Shown here piece by piece: positions 26,632 to 35,538 of a DNA stretch of 64,000 bases (the stretch's first letter is position 1; every line of letters begins with the position of its first letter). The notes under the pieces are model-generated. The model worked only from the letters and a program-made list of their open reading frames with translations. It was not told the DNA's origin and searched no databases. Origin of the DNA: Alcaligenes faecalis (lineage in GTDB: Bacteria > Pseudomonadota > Gammaproteobacteria > Burkholderiales > Burkholderiaceae_B). The translations under genes were made by a program, and so were the position numbers. Location of the stretch: NCBI RefSeq assembly GCF_002443155.1, contig NZ_CP023667.1:372001-436000 (forward strand), written 5' to 3'.

Positions 26632-27168
26632 TTACAGCGCCACCACCACACTTTGCTCCAGAGGACGCAATTCGCTTTCCACAGCGGGTTTGCCCTCGTT
26701 CAAGTGGGCGACCAGATCTACCGTGGTAGAGATACGCGTCAACATCAAACAGGCCACTTCACCACCGGCAACACGGCTGCTATGCCAGCAACCGGGACGC
26801 ATGCATACACCTTGCCCTTGAGGGATGCGGAAGGCTTTCAGGGTGGACAAGTCCGGGCCGCCTTCAGGCTTGCTCTCGGCCACGATATGGATCACTTCAC
26901 CGGTCAGCGGGATCAGTGCCTGTTGTGTCAGCAGGTGGTTTTCCAGCGTCGTGATGTTGCGATCCTGAATCCGGTAATTCACCCACAACACTTCGGTCTG
27001 ACCGCTTGGACCTGTGTCAAACGCATGTTCATGCCAGAAATCGGTAGCGGCATTGCTGAAGGCTGCCGTCGCAGGCGCCGTGGCCAAACCTTTGCCCAAC
27101 ATCCAGCCATAAGGGGCAAAAGCCTCGGGGCTCAGGGGCTGGGGAGTCAGGGTGATTGGGGTGCTCAT
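26632..27168 (-). CDS. allA: Ureidoglycolate lyase family protein
   Basis: This 178-residue cupin-like protein belongs to the AllA family, which splits ureidoglycolate into glyoxylate and urea in purine/allantoin breakdown. Family landmarks are LSPEAFAPYGWML at the N-terminus, IPLTGEVIHIVAE, the PDLSTLKAFRIPQGQGV segment and a histidine in CWHSSRV. It lies alone between cynR and the ccm operon; no allantoinase or allantoicase gene is in the window, so its exact substrate is not confirmed. Confidence 0.85.
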   Translation of the reverse strand: MSTPITLTPQPLSPEAFAPYGWMLGKGLATAPATAAFSNAATDFWHEHAFDTGPSGQTEVLWVNYRIQDRNITTLENHLLTQQALIPLTGEVIHIVAESKPEGGPDLSTLKAFRIPQGQGVCMRPGCWHSSRVAGGEVACLMLTRISTTVDLVAHLNEGKPAVESELRPLEQSVVVAL

Positions 27169-27276
27169 GGTTTATTGCTCAAAGAAAGTACTAAGGCAGC
27201 ATCTTATCAAGAATGTAGCCTCGAACCCGGATTGGCCTAGATCAATAAGCTTGAGTTTCTCGTGGGTATTGTGGAA

Positions 27277-27358
27277 CTAAGTAAAACATCCCCTGTCTTG
27301 AAGAGGGCTCGTCTTTACTTAGCGAGCTAAGCAAGCCGCCTTTTTTCATGGGCGGCTT
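27277..27358 (+). promoter_or_regulatory. Nested inverted repeats upstream of ccmA
   Basis: CTAAGTAAA (27277-27285) pairs with TTTACTTAG (27314-27322). CTTAGC/GCTAAG (27319-27330) forms an overlapping alternative stem, and AAGCCGCC/GGCGGCTT (27333-27358) a third with a T-rich loop. The overlap makes the first two stems mutually exclusive. It may be a structured leader or binding-site cluster for the ccm operon, 30-110 bp upstream of ccmA. Confidence 0.4.
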
Positions 27359-27390
27359 CGCTCTGTTTGCTTTCTTGACAAGGGGTTGCT

Positions 27391-28011
27391 GTGCTTCAAG
27401 CTGTTTCGCTGACCTGTAGACGGGGCCAGCGTCGTGTGTTCTCCGAGCTGAGCCTAAGGCTTGAAGCTGGCCAATGCTGTTTGGTCAGTGGGCCCAATGG
27501 CAGCGGCAAAACCAGCTTGCTGCGCATCCTGGCCAATATCGCCCAGGCCGATGAAGGTCAGTTGATCTGGCGCGACCGCCCCGTGCAAAGCAACGATAGC
27601 GATTACCGACGACAACTGGTGTACGGCGGACATGCGCCGGGGCTTAATGGCAGCTTGTCGGTGCAAGAGAATCTGGACAGCCTGCTCATGCAGGATCGCG
27701 TTCCCCTGGAGCGGGACGCTTGCGACCAGGCGTTGCTGGCAGGCGGTTTGCTGGCTTACCGTCGCGTGCCTGTACGGCAGTTGTCGGCTGGACAACGCCG
27801 CCGCGTGTTTCTGGTGCGCCTGTCCCTGAGCAACCGACCCTTGTGGATTCTGGACGAGCAACTGACTGCGCTGGATAGCGCCGGCCAGAAGTTTCTGGGC
27901 GAGCTGATTGCGCAGCATCTGCATAAGCAGGGCGCGGTCATTCTGACCAGCCACCAGACTTTGCCCTGGGATTTGGAGGTGCAGCATCTGGATCTGGGGC
28001 AGGCATGTTGA
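27391..28011 (+). CDS. ccmA: Heme exporter ATP-binding protein CcmA
   Basis: This 206-residue ABC ATPase has Walker A GPNGSGKT (34-41), signature QLSAGQRRRV and Walker B LWILDEQLTALD. With CcmB and CcmC it forms the complex that releases holo-CcmE in System I cytochrome c maturation. The start is GTG at 27391. It is the first gene of an unbroken ccmABCDEFGHI-ccdA series, and its stop overlaps the ccmB start by 7 bp. Confidence 0.94.
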   Translation: MLQAVSLTCRRGQRRVFSELSLRLEAGQCCLVSGPNGSGKTSLLRILANIAQADEGQLIWRDRPVQSNDSDYRRQLVYGGHAPGLNGSLSVQENLDSLLMQDRVPLERDACDQALLAGGLLAYRRVPVRQLSAGQRRRVFLVRLSLSNRPLWILDEQLTALDSAGQKFLGELIAQHLHKQGAVILTSHQTLPWDLEVQHLDLGQAC

Positions 28012-28673
28012 GCCTCTTTTTAGCCTTGATGAAGCGCGAGTGGCGCCTGGCGATGCGTCGCCCCGGCGACGTTCTGATCCCTCTGGTTTTCTTCCTGGTG
28101 GTGTGCAGCCTGTTCCCCTTGGGCGTGGGGGCGGATGCGGCCTTGCTGTCCAAGATGGCCCCCGGTGTGCTGTGGGTGTCGGCCTTGCTGGCCACCATGC
28201 TGTCGTTAAGCCGACTGTTTGAGCAGGACGAGCAGGACGGCGCGTTGGAGCAGGTGCTGTTTTCGCACTTGCCGCTCAGCCTTTGGGTCTTGGGCAAGGT
28301 GTTGGCGCATACCTTTTTGACAGGGGTGCCTTTGCTGTTGCTGGCTCCGATTCTGGGGTTGCAATTCAGTCTGCCTACGTCCAGCTTGGGTGTGCTGATG
28401 GTGTCTCTGGCGCTGGGCCTGCCCGTTCTGACCTTGCTGGGTGCGATTGGCGCGGCTTTGGTGCTGGGGCTGCGCTCAGCCGGGGTCTTGCTGGCTTTAC
28501 TGATTTTGCCCTTTTACGTTCCCGTGCTGGTCTTCGGGGCGGGGGCGGTGCAAGCGGTTCAGGCCGGATTGGGTGCGCAAGCGCATCTGTCCGTTCTGGC
28601 CGCTTTTTTACTGTTGGCTTTGTTCTTCGCGCCACCTGCTACGGCGGCGGCGCTGCGCCTTGCTCTTGAGTAA
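28005..28673 (+). CDS. ccmB: Heme exporter membrane protein CcmB
   Basis: This 222-residue protein has six hydrophobic segments and the CcmB N-terminus (ALMKREWRLAMRRPGDVLIPLVFF) and DGALEQVLFS region. It is the membrane partner of CcmA in the CcmABCD complex that frees heme-loaded CcmE. Length is normal for the family (about 220). It overlaps ccmA by 7 bp and is 5 bp from ccmC. Confidence 0.95.
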   Translation: MLSLFLALMKREWRLAMRRPGDVLIPLVFFLVVCSLFPLGVGADAALLSKMAPGVLWVSALLATMLSLSRLFEQDEQDGALEQVLFSHLPLSLWVLGKVLAHTFLTGVPLLLLAPILGLQFSLPTSSLGVLMVSLALGLPVLTLLGAIGAALVLGLRSAGVLLALLILPFYVPVLVFGAGAVQAVQAGLGAQAHLSVLAAFLLLALFFAPPATAAALRLALE

Positions 28674-28678
28674 ACTCC

Positions 28679-29410
28679 ATGAACTTTTTGTATCGCTACG
28701 CTGCCCCGCAGAATTTTTACTTCCTGGCCGGACGCATTGTGCCTTGGGCATCCGCTCTGGCTCTGCTGCTGTTCGTAGTTGGGGCGTATGTGGGCTTTTT
28801 CCTGGCTCCAACTGATTTCCAGCAAGGCGAGGGCTATCGCATCATTTTTCTGCATGTGCCGGTCTCATGGATGTCCATGCTGATCTATCTGGCCATGGGC
28901 TTCTGGTCCTTGATCTGCCTGGTTTTCAATAGCCGCACGGCGGCCATGATGGCGGCCGCGCTGGCACCGACCGGAGCCATCTGTACGGTCTTGTCTTTAG
29001 TCACGGGGGCTTTGTGGGGCAAACCCATGTGGGGCGCCTGGTGGGTCTGGGATGCCCGTCTGACTTCCGAATTGTTGCTGCTGTTCTTGTACATGGGTTT
29101 CATGGGCTTGCGCGGTGCCATCGATGACCCGCGCCGTGCCGATAAAGCCGCTTCCATCCTGGCCTTGGTCGGGGTGGTGAATGTACCCGTTATTTATTTC
29201 TCGGTGCAATGGTGGAACACCTTGCATCAGGGGGCTTCGGTATCGCTGACCAGCTCGCCGTCCATGGCCACCGTCATGCTGACGGGCATGTTGCTGATGA
29301 GTCTGGCCATGTGGTGCTACAGCATTGCCATCGCACTGTACCGGGTGCGTAATTTGATTCTTGAACGTGAGGCGCATACCGCCTGGGTTCGCAACTTGAC
29401 GGAGGGCTGA
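28679..29410 (+). CDS. ccmC: Heme handling protein CcmC
   Basis: This 243-residue membrane protein has six helices and the tryptophan-rich WWD domain (GKPMWGAWWVWDARLTSE, about residues 113-130) that presents heme to CcmE. Conserved flanking histidines are visible in FLHVPVSW and WWNTLHQG. It loads heme onto the CcmE histidine. Its TGA shares its last base with the ccmD ATG. Confidence 0.96.
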   Translation: MNFLYRYAAPQNFYFLAGRIVPWASALALLLFVVGAYVGFFLAPTDFQQGEGYRIIFLHVPVSWMSMLIYLAMGFWSLICLVFNSRTAAMMAAALAPTGAICTVLSLVTGALWGKPMWGAWWVWDARLTSELLLLFLYMGFMGLRGAIDDPRRADKAASILALVGVVNVPVIYFSVQWWNTLHQGASVSLTSSPSMATVMLTGMLLMSLAMWCYSIAIALYRVRNLILEREAHTAWVRNLTEG

Positions 29411-29595
29411 TGATGCATTGGTCGAGTGTGGGCGATTTTTTCGCTATGGGCGGCTATGCCGTGTATGTGTGGGGCTCGGTGCTGGCCTGTACCGTGTTGA
29501 TGCTGGGTGAAGTGCTCAGCGTCCGGGCAGGGCGGGCACGGGCCTGGCAGCGGGTACGTGACGAGCGCGCCCTGGGGGACCAGCGCCATGACTAA
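29410..29595 (+). CDS. ccmD: Heme exporter small subunit CcmD
   Basis: This 61-residue protein has one membrane helix ([20 protein letters not shown]) and a basic, arginine-rich cytoplasmic tail. This is the standard CcmD layout; the protein is needed to release holo-CcmE from CcmC. Two consecutive ATGs (29410, 29413) are possible. Its 3' end overlaps ccmE by 8 bp. Confidence 0.9.
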   Translation: MMHWSSVGDFFAMGGYAVYVWGSVLACTVLMLGEVLSVRAGRARAWQRVRDERALGDQRHD

Positions 29596-30037
29596 GCGAC
29601 AAAATCGTCTGGTCCTGATTCTGGGCGCATTGATCGTGTTGGGGGCGGCAACCGCCCTGATCCTCAATGCCTTCCAAAGCAGCCTAGTGTTCTTTTTTAC
29701 CCCTACTGAAGTCAGCCAGGGGCAAAGCCCTGAAAACCGGACCTTCCGGGTGGGCGGCATTGTGCAGATGGACAGCATTCGCCGTGGTGGCGCCCAAGGC
29801 ATGGCCGTGAACTTTGTGGTGACAGACGGCGCGGCCCAGGTGCCTGTCAGCTATACGGGAATTTTGCCGGACCTGTTTCAAGAGGGGAAAGGCGTGGTGG
29901 CTCAAGGTCGCTTGAACGAGCAGGGCCATTTTGTGGCGGAAGAAGTGCTGGCCAAGCACGATGAAAACTACATGCCGCCCGAGGCCATGCATGCCATGGA
30001 GCAGGCCGAGCGCGCGAAACAAGGAGCCCAGCCATGA
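29588..30037 (+). CDS. ccmE: Cytochrome c-type heme chaperone CcmE
   Basis: This 149-residue protein has an N-terminal membrane anchor and a periplasmic OB fold. The covalent heme ligand is His124 in [11 protein letters not shown], with the conserved Tyr128. It carries heme from CcmC to the CcmF/H ligase. ATG 29588 places the basic MTKRQNRL before the anchor; the open frame extends upstream but only as a shadow of ccmD. Confidence 0.95.
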   Translation: MTKRQNRLVLILGALIVLGAATALILNAFQSSLVFFFTPTEVSQGQSPENRTFRVGGIVQMDSIRRGGAQGMAVNFVVTDGAAQVPVSYTGILPDLFQEGKGVVAQGRLNEQGHFVAEEVLAKHDENYMPPEAMHAMEQAERAKQGAQP

Positions 30038-32001
30038 TCCCGGAGCTTGGACACTTTGCCCTGATTCTGACTTTTGTACTGGCGCTGGCCCAAGGCATTG
30101 TGTCCTTGTATGGAGCCTGGCGTGGCAATTTGGCCTGGATGGCGTTCGCACGTCCAGCGGCGCGTTGGCAATTCGGTTTGGTGGCTTTCAGCTTGCTGTG
30201 TCTGGCCTGGTCCTTTGTCAGCTTTGATTTCTCTGTGGCTTATGTGGCACAGAACTCCAGCACCAAGCTGCCTTTGTTCTACCGCATTGCCGCGGTGTGG
30301 GGCGGGCATGAAGGCTCGCTGCTGCTGTGGATGTTCATGCAAACGGGCTGGGCTTTTGCCGTCAGTGTTTACTCGCGCTCCTTGCCCGAGGCCATGCTGG
30401 CTCGTGTGCTGGGCGTACTGGGTCTGATTACGGCCGGTTTCCTGCTGTTTGTGTTGATCAGCTCCAACCCCTTTGAGCGCATGTTCCCGGTTCCGGCCGA
30501 AGGTCTGGATCTGAACACGCTCTTGCAGGATATTGGCCTGATTGTTCACCCACCCTTGCTGTATATGGGTTATGTGGGTTTCTCGGTGGCCTTTGCCTTT
30601 GCGATTGCCGCTTTGCTGGCTGGGCGTCTGGATGCCAGCTGGGCGCGCTGGTCGCGCCCCTGGACAACCTCGGCCTGGCTGTTTCTGACCCTGGGTATCG
30701 CCGTAGGTAGCTGGTGGGCCTATTACGAGCTGGGTTGGGGCGGTTGGTGGTTCTGGGACCCGGTGGAGAACTCCTCCTTTGTGCCGTGGTTGGCGGGCAC
30801 CGCCTTGATTCACTCTTTGGCGGTCACGGAAAAGCGCGGCAGCTTCAAGAACTGGACGGTTCTGCTGGCAATCAGCACCTTCTCGCTGTCCATTCTGGGC
30901 GCTTTCCTGGTGCGCTCCGGTGTGTTGACTTCAGTGCATGCATTTGCCACTGACCCGGCACGTGGTGTGTTCATTTTGAGTCTGTTTGCCGTCATTGTTG
31001 GCAGCTCTCTGATCCTGTTTGCCTGGCGTGCACCGCGCGTTGGGGCAGGTGGGCAGTTTGCCGTGGTGTCGCGCGAGTCCTTGCTGCTGGTCAATAACGT
31101 TTTGCTGGTTGTGGTGACGGGCACGGTCTTGCTGGGGACTTTGTATCCCCTGATTATGGATACGCTGGGCCTGGGCAAAATTTCCGTGGGGCCACCTTAT
31201 TTCAACAAGGTATTTGTGCCTTTGATGATCCCGGCCCTGGTCCTGATTGTGTTTGGTGTGCTGGCTAACTGGAAGCGGGCCAACTTGATGGAAATAGTGC
31301 GCCAGTTGGCCCTGGTGATTGTGTTCAGCGTGGTGCTGGGCGCAGCCATTCCCTTGCTGTATGGCCAGTGGCAGGGTACCGCCGCTTTGGGAGCCGGTCT
31401 GGCCATGTGGATTGTGCTGGGCAGCTTGTTTGATGTGGTCAAGCGTGTGCGCGCTACGCGTTCCGGTGTGTTCTCTCAGCCGCGCAGCTGGCTGGGCCAG
31501 CATCTGGCCCATATCGGCGTGGCTGTCTTTGTGCTGGGAGTGACCATGGTCAGCCACTACGAGACAGAAACCGATGTCTTGTTGCAGCCTGGCCAGACGG
31601 CACAGGTAGGCGCGTATGACGCGCGCTTCCAGGGCGTACGCATTGTGCCCGGCCCGAACTACTCGGCCGAGCGTGGCACGGTGGAGCTGCTGCAGGACGG
31701 CAAAGTGGTGTCGACCTTGTACCCGGAAAAGCGTACCTATCTGTCCTCGGCCTTGCCCATGACGGAATCGGCTATCAATGCCAATGGTTTGCGTCATATT
31801 TACGTGGCGCTGGGCGACAACTTCGACCAGGGCGGTTGGAGTGTGCGTCTGTACTACAAGCCCCTGGTGGACTTTATCTGGCTGGGTTGTTTGCTGATGG
31901 CCTTGGGCGGTGCTTTGGCCATCAGTGATCGACGCTATCGTGCCAAGCAAACCCGTGCCGCTGTGCAGGGCAAAGCCATGAATACGCAGGTGCAGGCATG
32001 A
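30034..32001 (+). CDS. ccmF: Cytochrome c heme lyase subunit CcmF
   Basis: This 655-residue polytopic membrane protein has the WWD motif [16 protein letters not shown] (about residues 235-250) and conserved histidines in [10 protein letters not shown] and [10 protein letters not shown]. It attaches heme to apocytochrome CxxCH cysteines with CcmH and CcmI. Length is typical (about 650). It overlaps ccmE and ccmG by 4 bp each. Confidence 0.96.
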   Translation: MIPELGHFALILTFVLALAQGIVSLYGAWRGNLAWMAFARPAARWQFGLVAFSLLCLAWSFVSFDFSVAYVAQNSSTKLPLFYRIAAVWGGHEGSLLLWMFMQTGWAFAVSVYSRSLPEAMLARVLGVLGLITAGFLLFVLISSNPFERMFPVPAEGLDLNTLLQDIGLIVHPPLLYMGYVGFSVAFAFAIAALLAGRLDASWARWSRPWTTSAWLFLTLGIAVGSWWAYYELGWGGWWFWDPVENSSFVPWLAGTALIHSLAVTEKRGSFKNWTVLLAISTFSLSILGAFLVRSGVLTSVHAFATDPARGVFILSLFAVIVGSSLILFAWRAPRVGAGGQFAVVSRESLLLVNNVLLVVVTGTVLLGTLYPLIMDTLGLGKISVGPPYFNKVFVPLMIPALVLIVFGVLANWKRANLMEIVRQLALVIVFSVVLGAAIPLLYGQWQGTAALGAGLAMWIVLGSLFDVVKRVRATRSGVFSQPRSWLGQHLAHIGVAVFVLGVTMVSHYETETDVLLQPGQTAQVGAYDARFQGVRIVPGPNYSAERGTVELLQDGKVVSTLYPEKRTYLSSALPMTESAINANGLRHIYVALGDNFDQGGWSVRLYYKPLVDFIWLGCLLMALGGALAISDRRYRAKQTRAAVQGKAMNTQVQA

Positions 32002-32528
32002 ACCGTTTTACCGTCCCCTTGATCGGCTTTGTATTGCTGCTGGTGTTTTTGGGCATTGGCTTGACTTTGAAGCCCAGCGAAGTGCCTTCGCCCTTGGTCG
32101 ATAAACCAGCCCCGGCGTTCAGCCTGCCTCAATTGCACAATCCCGAAGCCCGTTTTTCGGGCGAGCAAATGAAGGGCCGTGTCTGGCTGCTGAATGTGTG
32201 GGCCTCCTGGTGCTACCCGTGTTTGACGGAACATCCTTTTATCAAGGAACTGTCCACCAAGCACAAGGTGCCGGTGGTGGGTCTGAACTACAAGGACGTG
32301 CCCGAGGAAAGCCGTGAGTGGTTGCTGCGCAATGGCAATTCTTACGAGGTCTCTGTCATGGACCGGGATGGTCGCGTGGGCATTGATTTCGGTGTGTACG
32401 GTGTGCCGGAGACCTTTGTGATCGACAAGCAGGGCATTGTGCGCTTCAAGCATATAGGCCCCGTGTCGCGTGAATCCATGGAGGAAACCTTGTTGCCCTT
32501 AATTCGTCGTTTGGAGCAGCAGCCATGA
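31998..32528 (+). CDS. ccmG: Thiol:disulfide interchange protein CcmG (DsbE)
   Basis: This 176-residue membrane-anchored thioredoxin has an N-terminal helix, the active site WASWCYPC (Cys72 and Cys75) and the cis-proline loop YGVPET. It reduces apocytochrome/CcmH disulfides in the periplasm, receiving electrons from CcdA, which is encoded three genes downstream. The classical fingerprint acidic residue region GLNYKD is present. Confidence 0.95.
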   Translation: MNRFTVPLIGFVLLLVFLGIGLTLKPSEVPSPLVDKPAPAFSLPQLHNPEARFSGEQMKGRVWLLNVWASWCYPCLTEHPFIKELSTKHKVPVVGLNYKDVPEESREWLLRNGNSYEVSVMDRDGRVGIDFGVYGVPETFVIDKQGIVRFKHIGPVSRESMEETLLPLIRRLEQQP

Positions 32529-32998
32529 TGATGCGTCAATGGATGGCGGCATTGGCTGCCAGCGTGTGGCTTTTCATACCCTCTGCCCAGGCCCAGTCGG
32601 GGGCGCAAGGGGAGCAGGAGTCGGTAATGCTGGAAATTGCTGCTGAGCTGCGTTGTCTGGTGTGCCAGAACGAGTCTATTGCGGCTTCGCGTGCCGAGCT
32701 GGCTGTGGACTTGCGCCATCAGATCATGGAGCAGTTGGGGCAGGGCCGCAGCCCGGATCAAATCCGCTCGTATATGGTGGACCGCTATGGCGACTTCATC
32801 TTGTATCGCCCGCCCTTCAAGTCCACTACTGCACTGCTCTGGCTGGGACCAGCCCTGTTGTTGCTGACAGGCTTTCTGGTCTATGCCTTTACCCTGCGCC
32901 GTCGACGCCGTGCGGGTGATGAAACGGCCCTGACTGATGAGCAACGCCGCCAAGCCGATGCTCTCTTGCAAGGCTCTTCTCGGGATGAACAATCGTGA
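32525..32998 (+). CDS. ccmH: Cytochrome c maturation protein CcmH
   Basis: This 157-residue protein has a signal peptide (through AQA), the redox motif LRCLVCQN (Cys44 and Cys47) and one C-terminal membrane helix. It is the short form that lacks the TPR domain found fused in E. coli CcmH; that part is the separate ccmI gene, which overlaps by 4 bp. It acts in thiol reduction and heme ligation. Confidence 0.95.
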   Translation: MMMRQWMAALAASVWLFIPSAQAQSGAQGEQESVMLEIAAELRCLVCQNESIAASRAELAVDLRHQIMEQLGQGRSPDQIRSYMVDRYGDFILYRPPFKSTTALLWLGPALLLLTGFLVYAFTLRRRRRAGDETALTDEQRRQADALLQGSSRDEQS

Positions 32999-33870
32999 CT
33001 ATTGTTTTTTATATTGTGGCCGCGCTGCTGGTCCTGGTGTGTGCGCTGTATTTGATGTTGAGCGTCAAACGTAAACCCGCCTTGCAGCGTGTGGTTGAAC
33101 ACAAGCAGGCGAACCTGGCGATCTTGCGCGAGCAGTTGAAAGAAATCGAGCGAGACAAGCAGGCTGGTGTGTTGTCCGCTCAGGACTTCGAGCAGGCGCA
33201 GATGGACTTGCGTCAGCGCGTCCTGGAGGAGAACGAGGGACTGAAAACGGAGTCGGTGCAACAAGCCGGCGCACCCAAACTGGCCTGGACCTTGATGGTC
33301 AGCATCCCGGTTGCCGCCATTGCCTTGTACTTTTATCTAGGCAACCCGGTGATGCTGGACCCAGCCGCCGTGCAGCAACAAGCCAATGCGCAGCCCGTGG
33401 ATATTGAGGCCATGGTGGCCCGTCTGGAACAACGTCTGAAAGAAAACCCGGATGATCCTGGCGCCTGGCTGATGATGGCCCGCTCGCACCGTTACTACGG
33501 TCGTCATCAGGAAGCGGCAGAGGCCTATGCCAAAGCCATGCCGGTGGTGGACGGAGACCCGACTGCCCTGGCTGAATATGCCGAGTCCATGCTGCTGGCT
33601 GGAGTCGACACTCTGGATGGCTTGCCCGGCCGTTTGGTCAAGCGTTCCCTGGACCTTTATCCGGAAGAGCCTTTGGGCCTGATGCTGGCAGGAGCTGCCG
33701 CCTTGCACAAGGAGCAGTATCCCGAGGCAATCGATTATTGGCAGCGTTTGCTGGCGCAATTCCCGGCGGATTCGGAAACTGCCAAAGTGGTGAATCAGGG
33801 CTTGCAGTTGGCGCGTGAGCGTATGCGTATGCCAGCGAACTCGGCACCGGAACCTGCCGCGGCCCCCTGA
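32995..33870 (+). CDS. ccmI: Cytochrome c maturation protein CcmI
   Basis: This 291-residue protein has an N-terminal membrane helix, a Gln/Glu-rich cytoplasmic loop (LREQLKEIERDKQAGVLS), a second helix near residue 100 and a periplasmic TPR region (PDDPGAWLMMARSHRYYGRHQEAAEAY). It holds apocytochromes for heme attachment. The start is GTG 32995. The ccdA ATG follows one base after its stop. Confidence 0.93.
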   Translation: MTIVFYIVAALLVLVCALYLMLSVKRKPALQRVVEHKQANLAILREQLKEIERDKQAGVLSAQDFEQAQMDLRQRVLEENEGLKTESVQQAGAPKLAWTLMVSIPVAAIALYFYLGNPVMLDPAAVQQQANAQPVDIEAMVARLEQRLKENPDDPGAWLMMARSHRYYGRHQEAAEAYAKAMPVVDGDPTALAEYAESMLLAGVDTLDGLPGRLVKRSLDLYPEEPLGLMLAGAAALHKEQYPEAIDYWQRLLAQFPADSETAKVVNQGLQLARERMRMPANSAPEPAAAP

Positions 33871-33871
33871 T

Positions 33872-34609
33872 ATGGAAATTGTGTCTTTGGATTTGGGGCT
33901 GGTCGCCCTGATAACGGCTTTTCTGGCGGGGATGGCGTCGTTTCTGTCCCCTTGTGTCCTGCCTTTGGTGCCTGGCTATCTGTCGTATCTGGCCGGGGAT
34001 GGGCAAGCCTATACGCAGGTCAAGCGTAGCCAGTTGCTAGGCCGCAGTGTTTGTTTTGTTGCTGGCTTTTCACTGGTGTTCATTGCACTGGGGGCGAGCC
34101 TGTCGTACCTGGGCCAGTTGTTGATGGCGTATCGCTATCAGCTCAATCTGGCAGCAGGCGTGATGGTGGCCTTGGCCGGTTTGAGTGTGATGGGTGTGCT
34201 GCGCATGCCCATGAGCCTGCAACGCTACTATCGCTTTGAGTCCGGCAAGGCGGCTGGTCCTGGCGGTGCAACGGTGATGGGCCTGGCCTTCGGCTTTGGC
34301 TGGACGCCGTGTATCGGCCCGATTCTGGCTGGCATTCTGATGATGGGGGCCAGTACCGCCAGCGCAGGCAAAGCCAGTATTCTGCTGTCCGTTTACGCCT
34401 TGGGCCTGGGCGTCCCTTTTATTCTGGCTGCCTGCTTTGTGACGCCGTTTTTGCAACGCATGACGCAAATCAGGAATATCGGGCGCTATGTACGCTGGGG
34501 GGCGGGACTGGTATTGATAGTGATGGGCTGGGCAATGGCAACGGGCGAGCTGGCGCGTTTTGCTATCTGGGTTCTCAAGACGTTCCCGGTTTTAGGGCAG
34601 TTGGGCTAA
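33872..34609 (+). CDS. ccdA: Cytochrome c biogenesis protein CcdA (DsbD membrane domain)
   Basis: This 245-residue membrane protein has six helices and two conserved redox cysteines in SFLSPCVLPLVPGY (Cys28) and FGWTPCIGP. It transfers electrons from cytoplasmic thioredoxin to periplasmic CcmG. Finding it as the last gene of the ccm operon gives the system its own reductant supply. ATG 33872 was chosen because the frame upstream only shadows the end of ccmI. Confidence 0.93.
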   Translation: MEIVSLDLGLVALITAFLAGMASFLSPCVLPLVPGYLSYLAGDGQAYTQVKRSQLLGRSVCFVAGFSLVFIALGASLSYLGQLLMAYRYQLNLAAGVMVALAGLSVMGVLRMPMSLQRYYRFESGKAAGPGGATVMGLAFGFGWTPCIGPILAGILMMGASTASAGKASILLSVYALGLGVPFILAACFVTPFLQRMTQIRNIGRYVRWGAGLVLIVMGWAMATGELARFAIWVLKTFPVLGQLG

Positions 34610-34637
34610 TAAGCGTCAGTATTTTTCGGTAGGCGCT

Positions 34638-34669
34638 GCGGTGCTTCATCTGCTGTCAGGAAGCACCGC
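34638..34669. terminator. Possible shared terminator of ccdA and the SDR gene
   Basis: GCGGTGCTTC (34638-34647) and GAAGCACCGC (34660-34669) form a perfect 10-bp stem with a 12-nt loop between convergent genes. T-tracts are weak on both sides, so function is uncertain. Confidence 0.45.
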
Positions 34670-34673
34670 CTTG

Positions 34674-35423
34674 TCATTTCACGGCCGCATTGCCGCCATC
34701 GGCAAACAGGGCAGAGCCAGTAACAAAACTGGACAGGGGGCAGGCAAGAAAAAGTGCAGCGGACGCAATTTCTTTGGGCTGGGCGATTCGCTTCATGGCG
34801 TGCAGTCCTGCCGCCCATTCCTTGGTGCTCTGATCCCCGGCGATATCGGTATCGGTTCCGCCCGGTAACAGCGCATTGGCCCGTATGCCTTTGGCTGCAT
34901 AGTCCGCTGTGATGCCTTTGACCAGTCCCATGAGTGCCGCTTTAGCAGCACCATAGGCGCTCATGCCGGGCAGGCCGACACTGGTGCCTACAAAGCTTGA
35001 TGTGAAAACGATCGAACCACCACCGCGCTTGAGCATGGCTGGAATCTGGCTACGCGCACCCAGAAAGGCTGCTCCAAGATTGGTATCCAGTGTTGCTTGC
35101 CATTCTCCCAGCCTCATCTCGGCCAGCGGCTTGAGGGCACCGACAATACCGGCGTTATTGATTGCAATATCCAGCCCGCCAAATCTGCTGGCCGCGGTGT
35201 CGATCAACTGCTCATGGGTTTCAGCCCGTGTAATGTCGCCTGCCACAAGCTCAGCGCGGCCGCCATGTTGCCGGATTTCCTTGGCGACGTCCTCAAGCAG
35301 AGCGCTGCGCCTTGCTGTCAGGACAATAGCTGCTCCGTGCTCGGCAAACATCAATGCCGTGGCGCGGCCAATGCCGGAGGATGCGCCAGTAACCAGGGCA
35401 ACCTTGCCATCAAGTAAAGCCAT
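34674..35423 (-). CDS. SDR-family oxidoreductase
   Basis: This 249-residue classical short-chain dehydrogenase has the cofactor motif TGASSGIG, the NNAG motif, a catalytic Ser region (VFTSSFVG) and YGAAK for Tyr/Lys. The ATG at 35423 has GGAG 9 bases upstream; an ATG at 35447 would place that ribosome site inside the gene. The substrate cannot be inferred. It ends close to ccdA, convergently. Confidence 0.88.
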   Translation of the reverse strand: MALLDGKVALVTGASSGIGRATALMFAEHGAAIVLTARRSALLEDVAKEIRQHGGRAELVAGDITRAETHEQLIDTAASRFGGLDIAINNAGIVGALKPLAEMRLGEWQATLDTNLGAAFLGARSQIPAMLKRGGGSIVFTSSFVGTSVGLPGMSAYGAAKAALMGLVKGITADYAAKGIRANALLPGGTDTDIAGDQSTKEWAAGLHAMKRIAQPKEIASAALFLACPLSSFVTGSALFADGGNAAVK

Positions 35424-35538
35424 GAGTGAAATCTCCTGTGTTCCCATTAAGAGTTCACATCGTAGTTATCCTGGCCTGACAGGGAACTCCGTTTCTTGCC
35501 CTCAAACCTGTTCTTGAGCTTTGGGCCGCCAGCCGATC

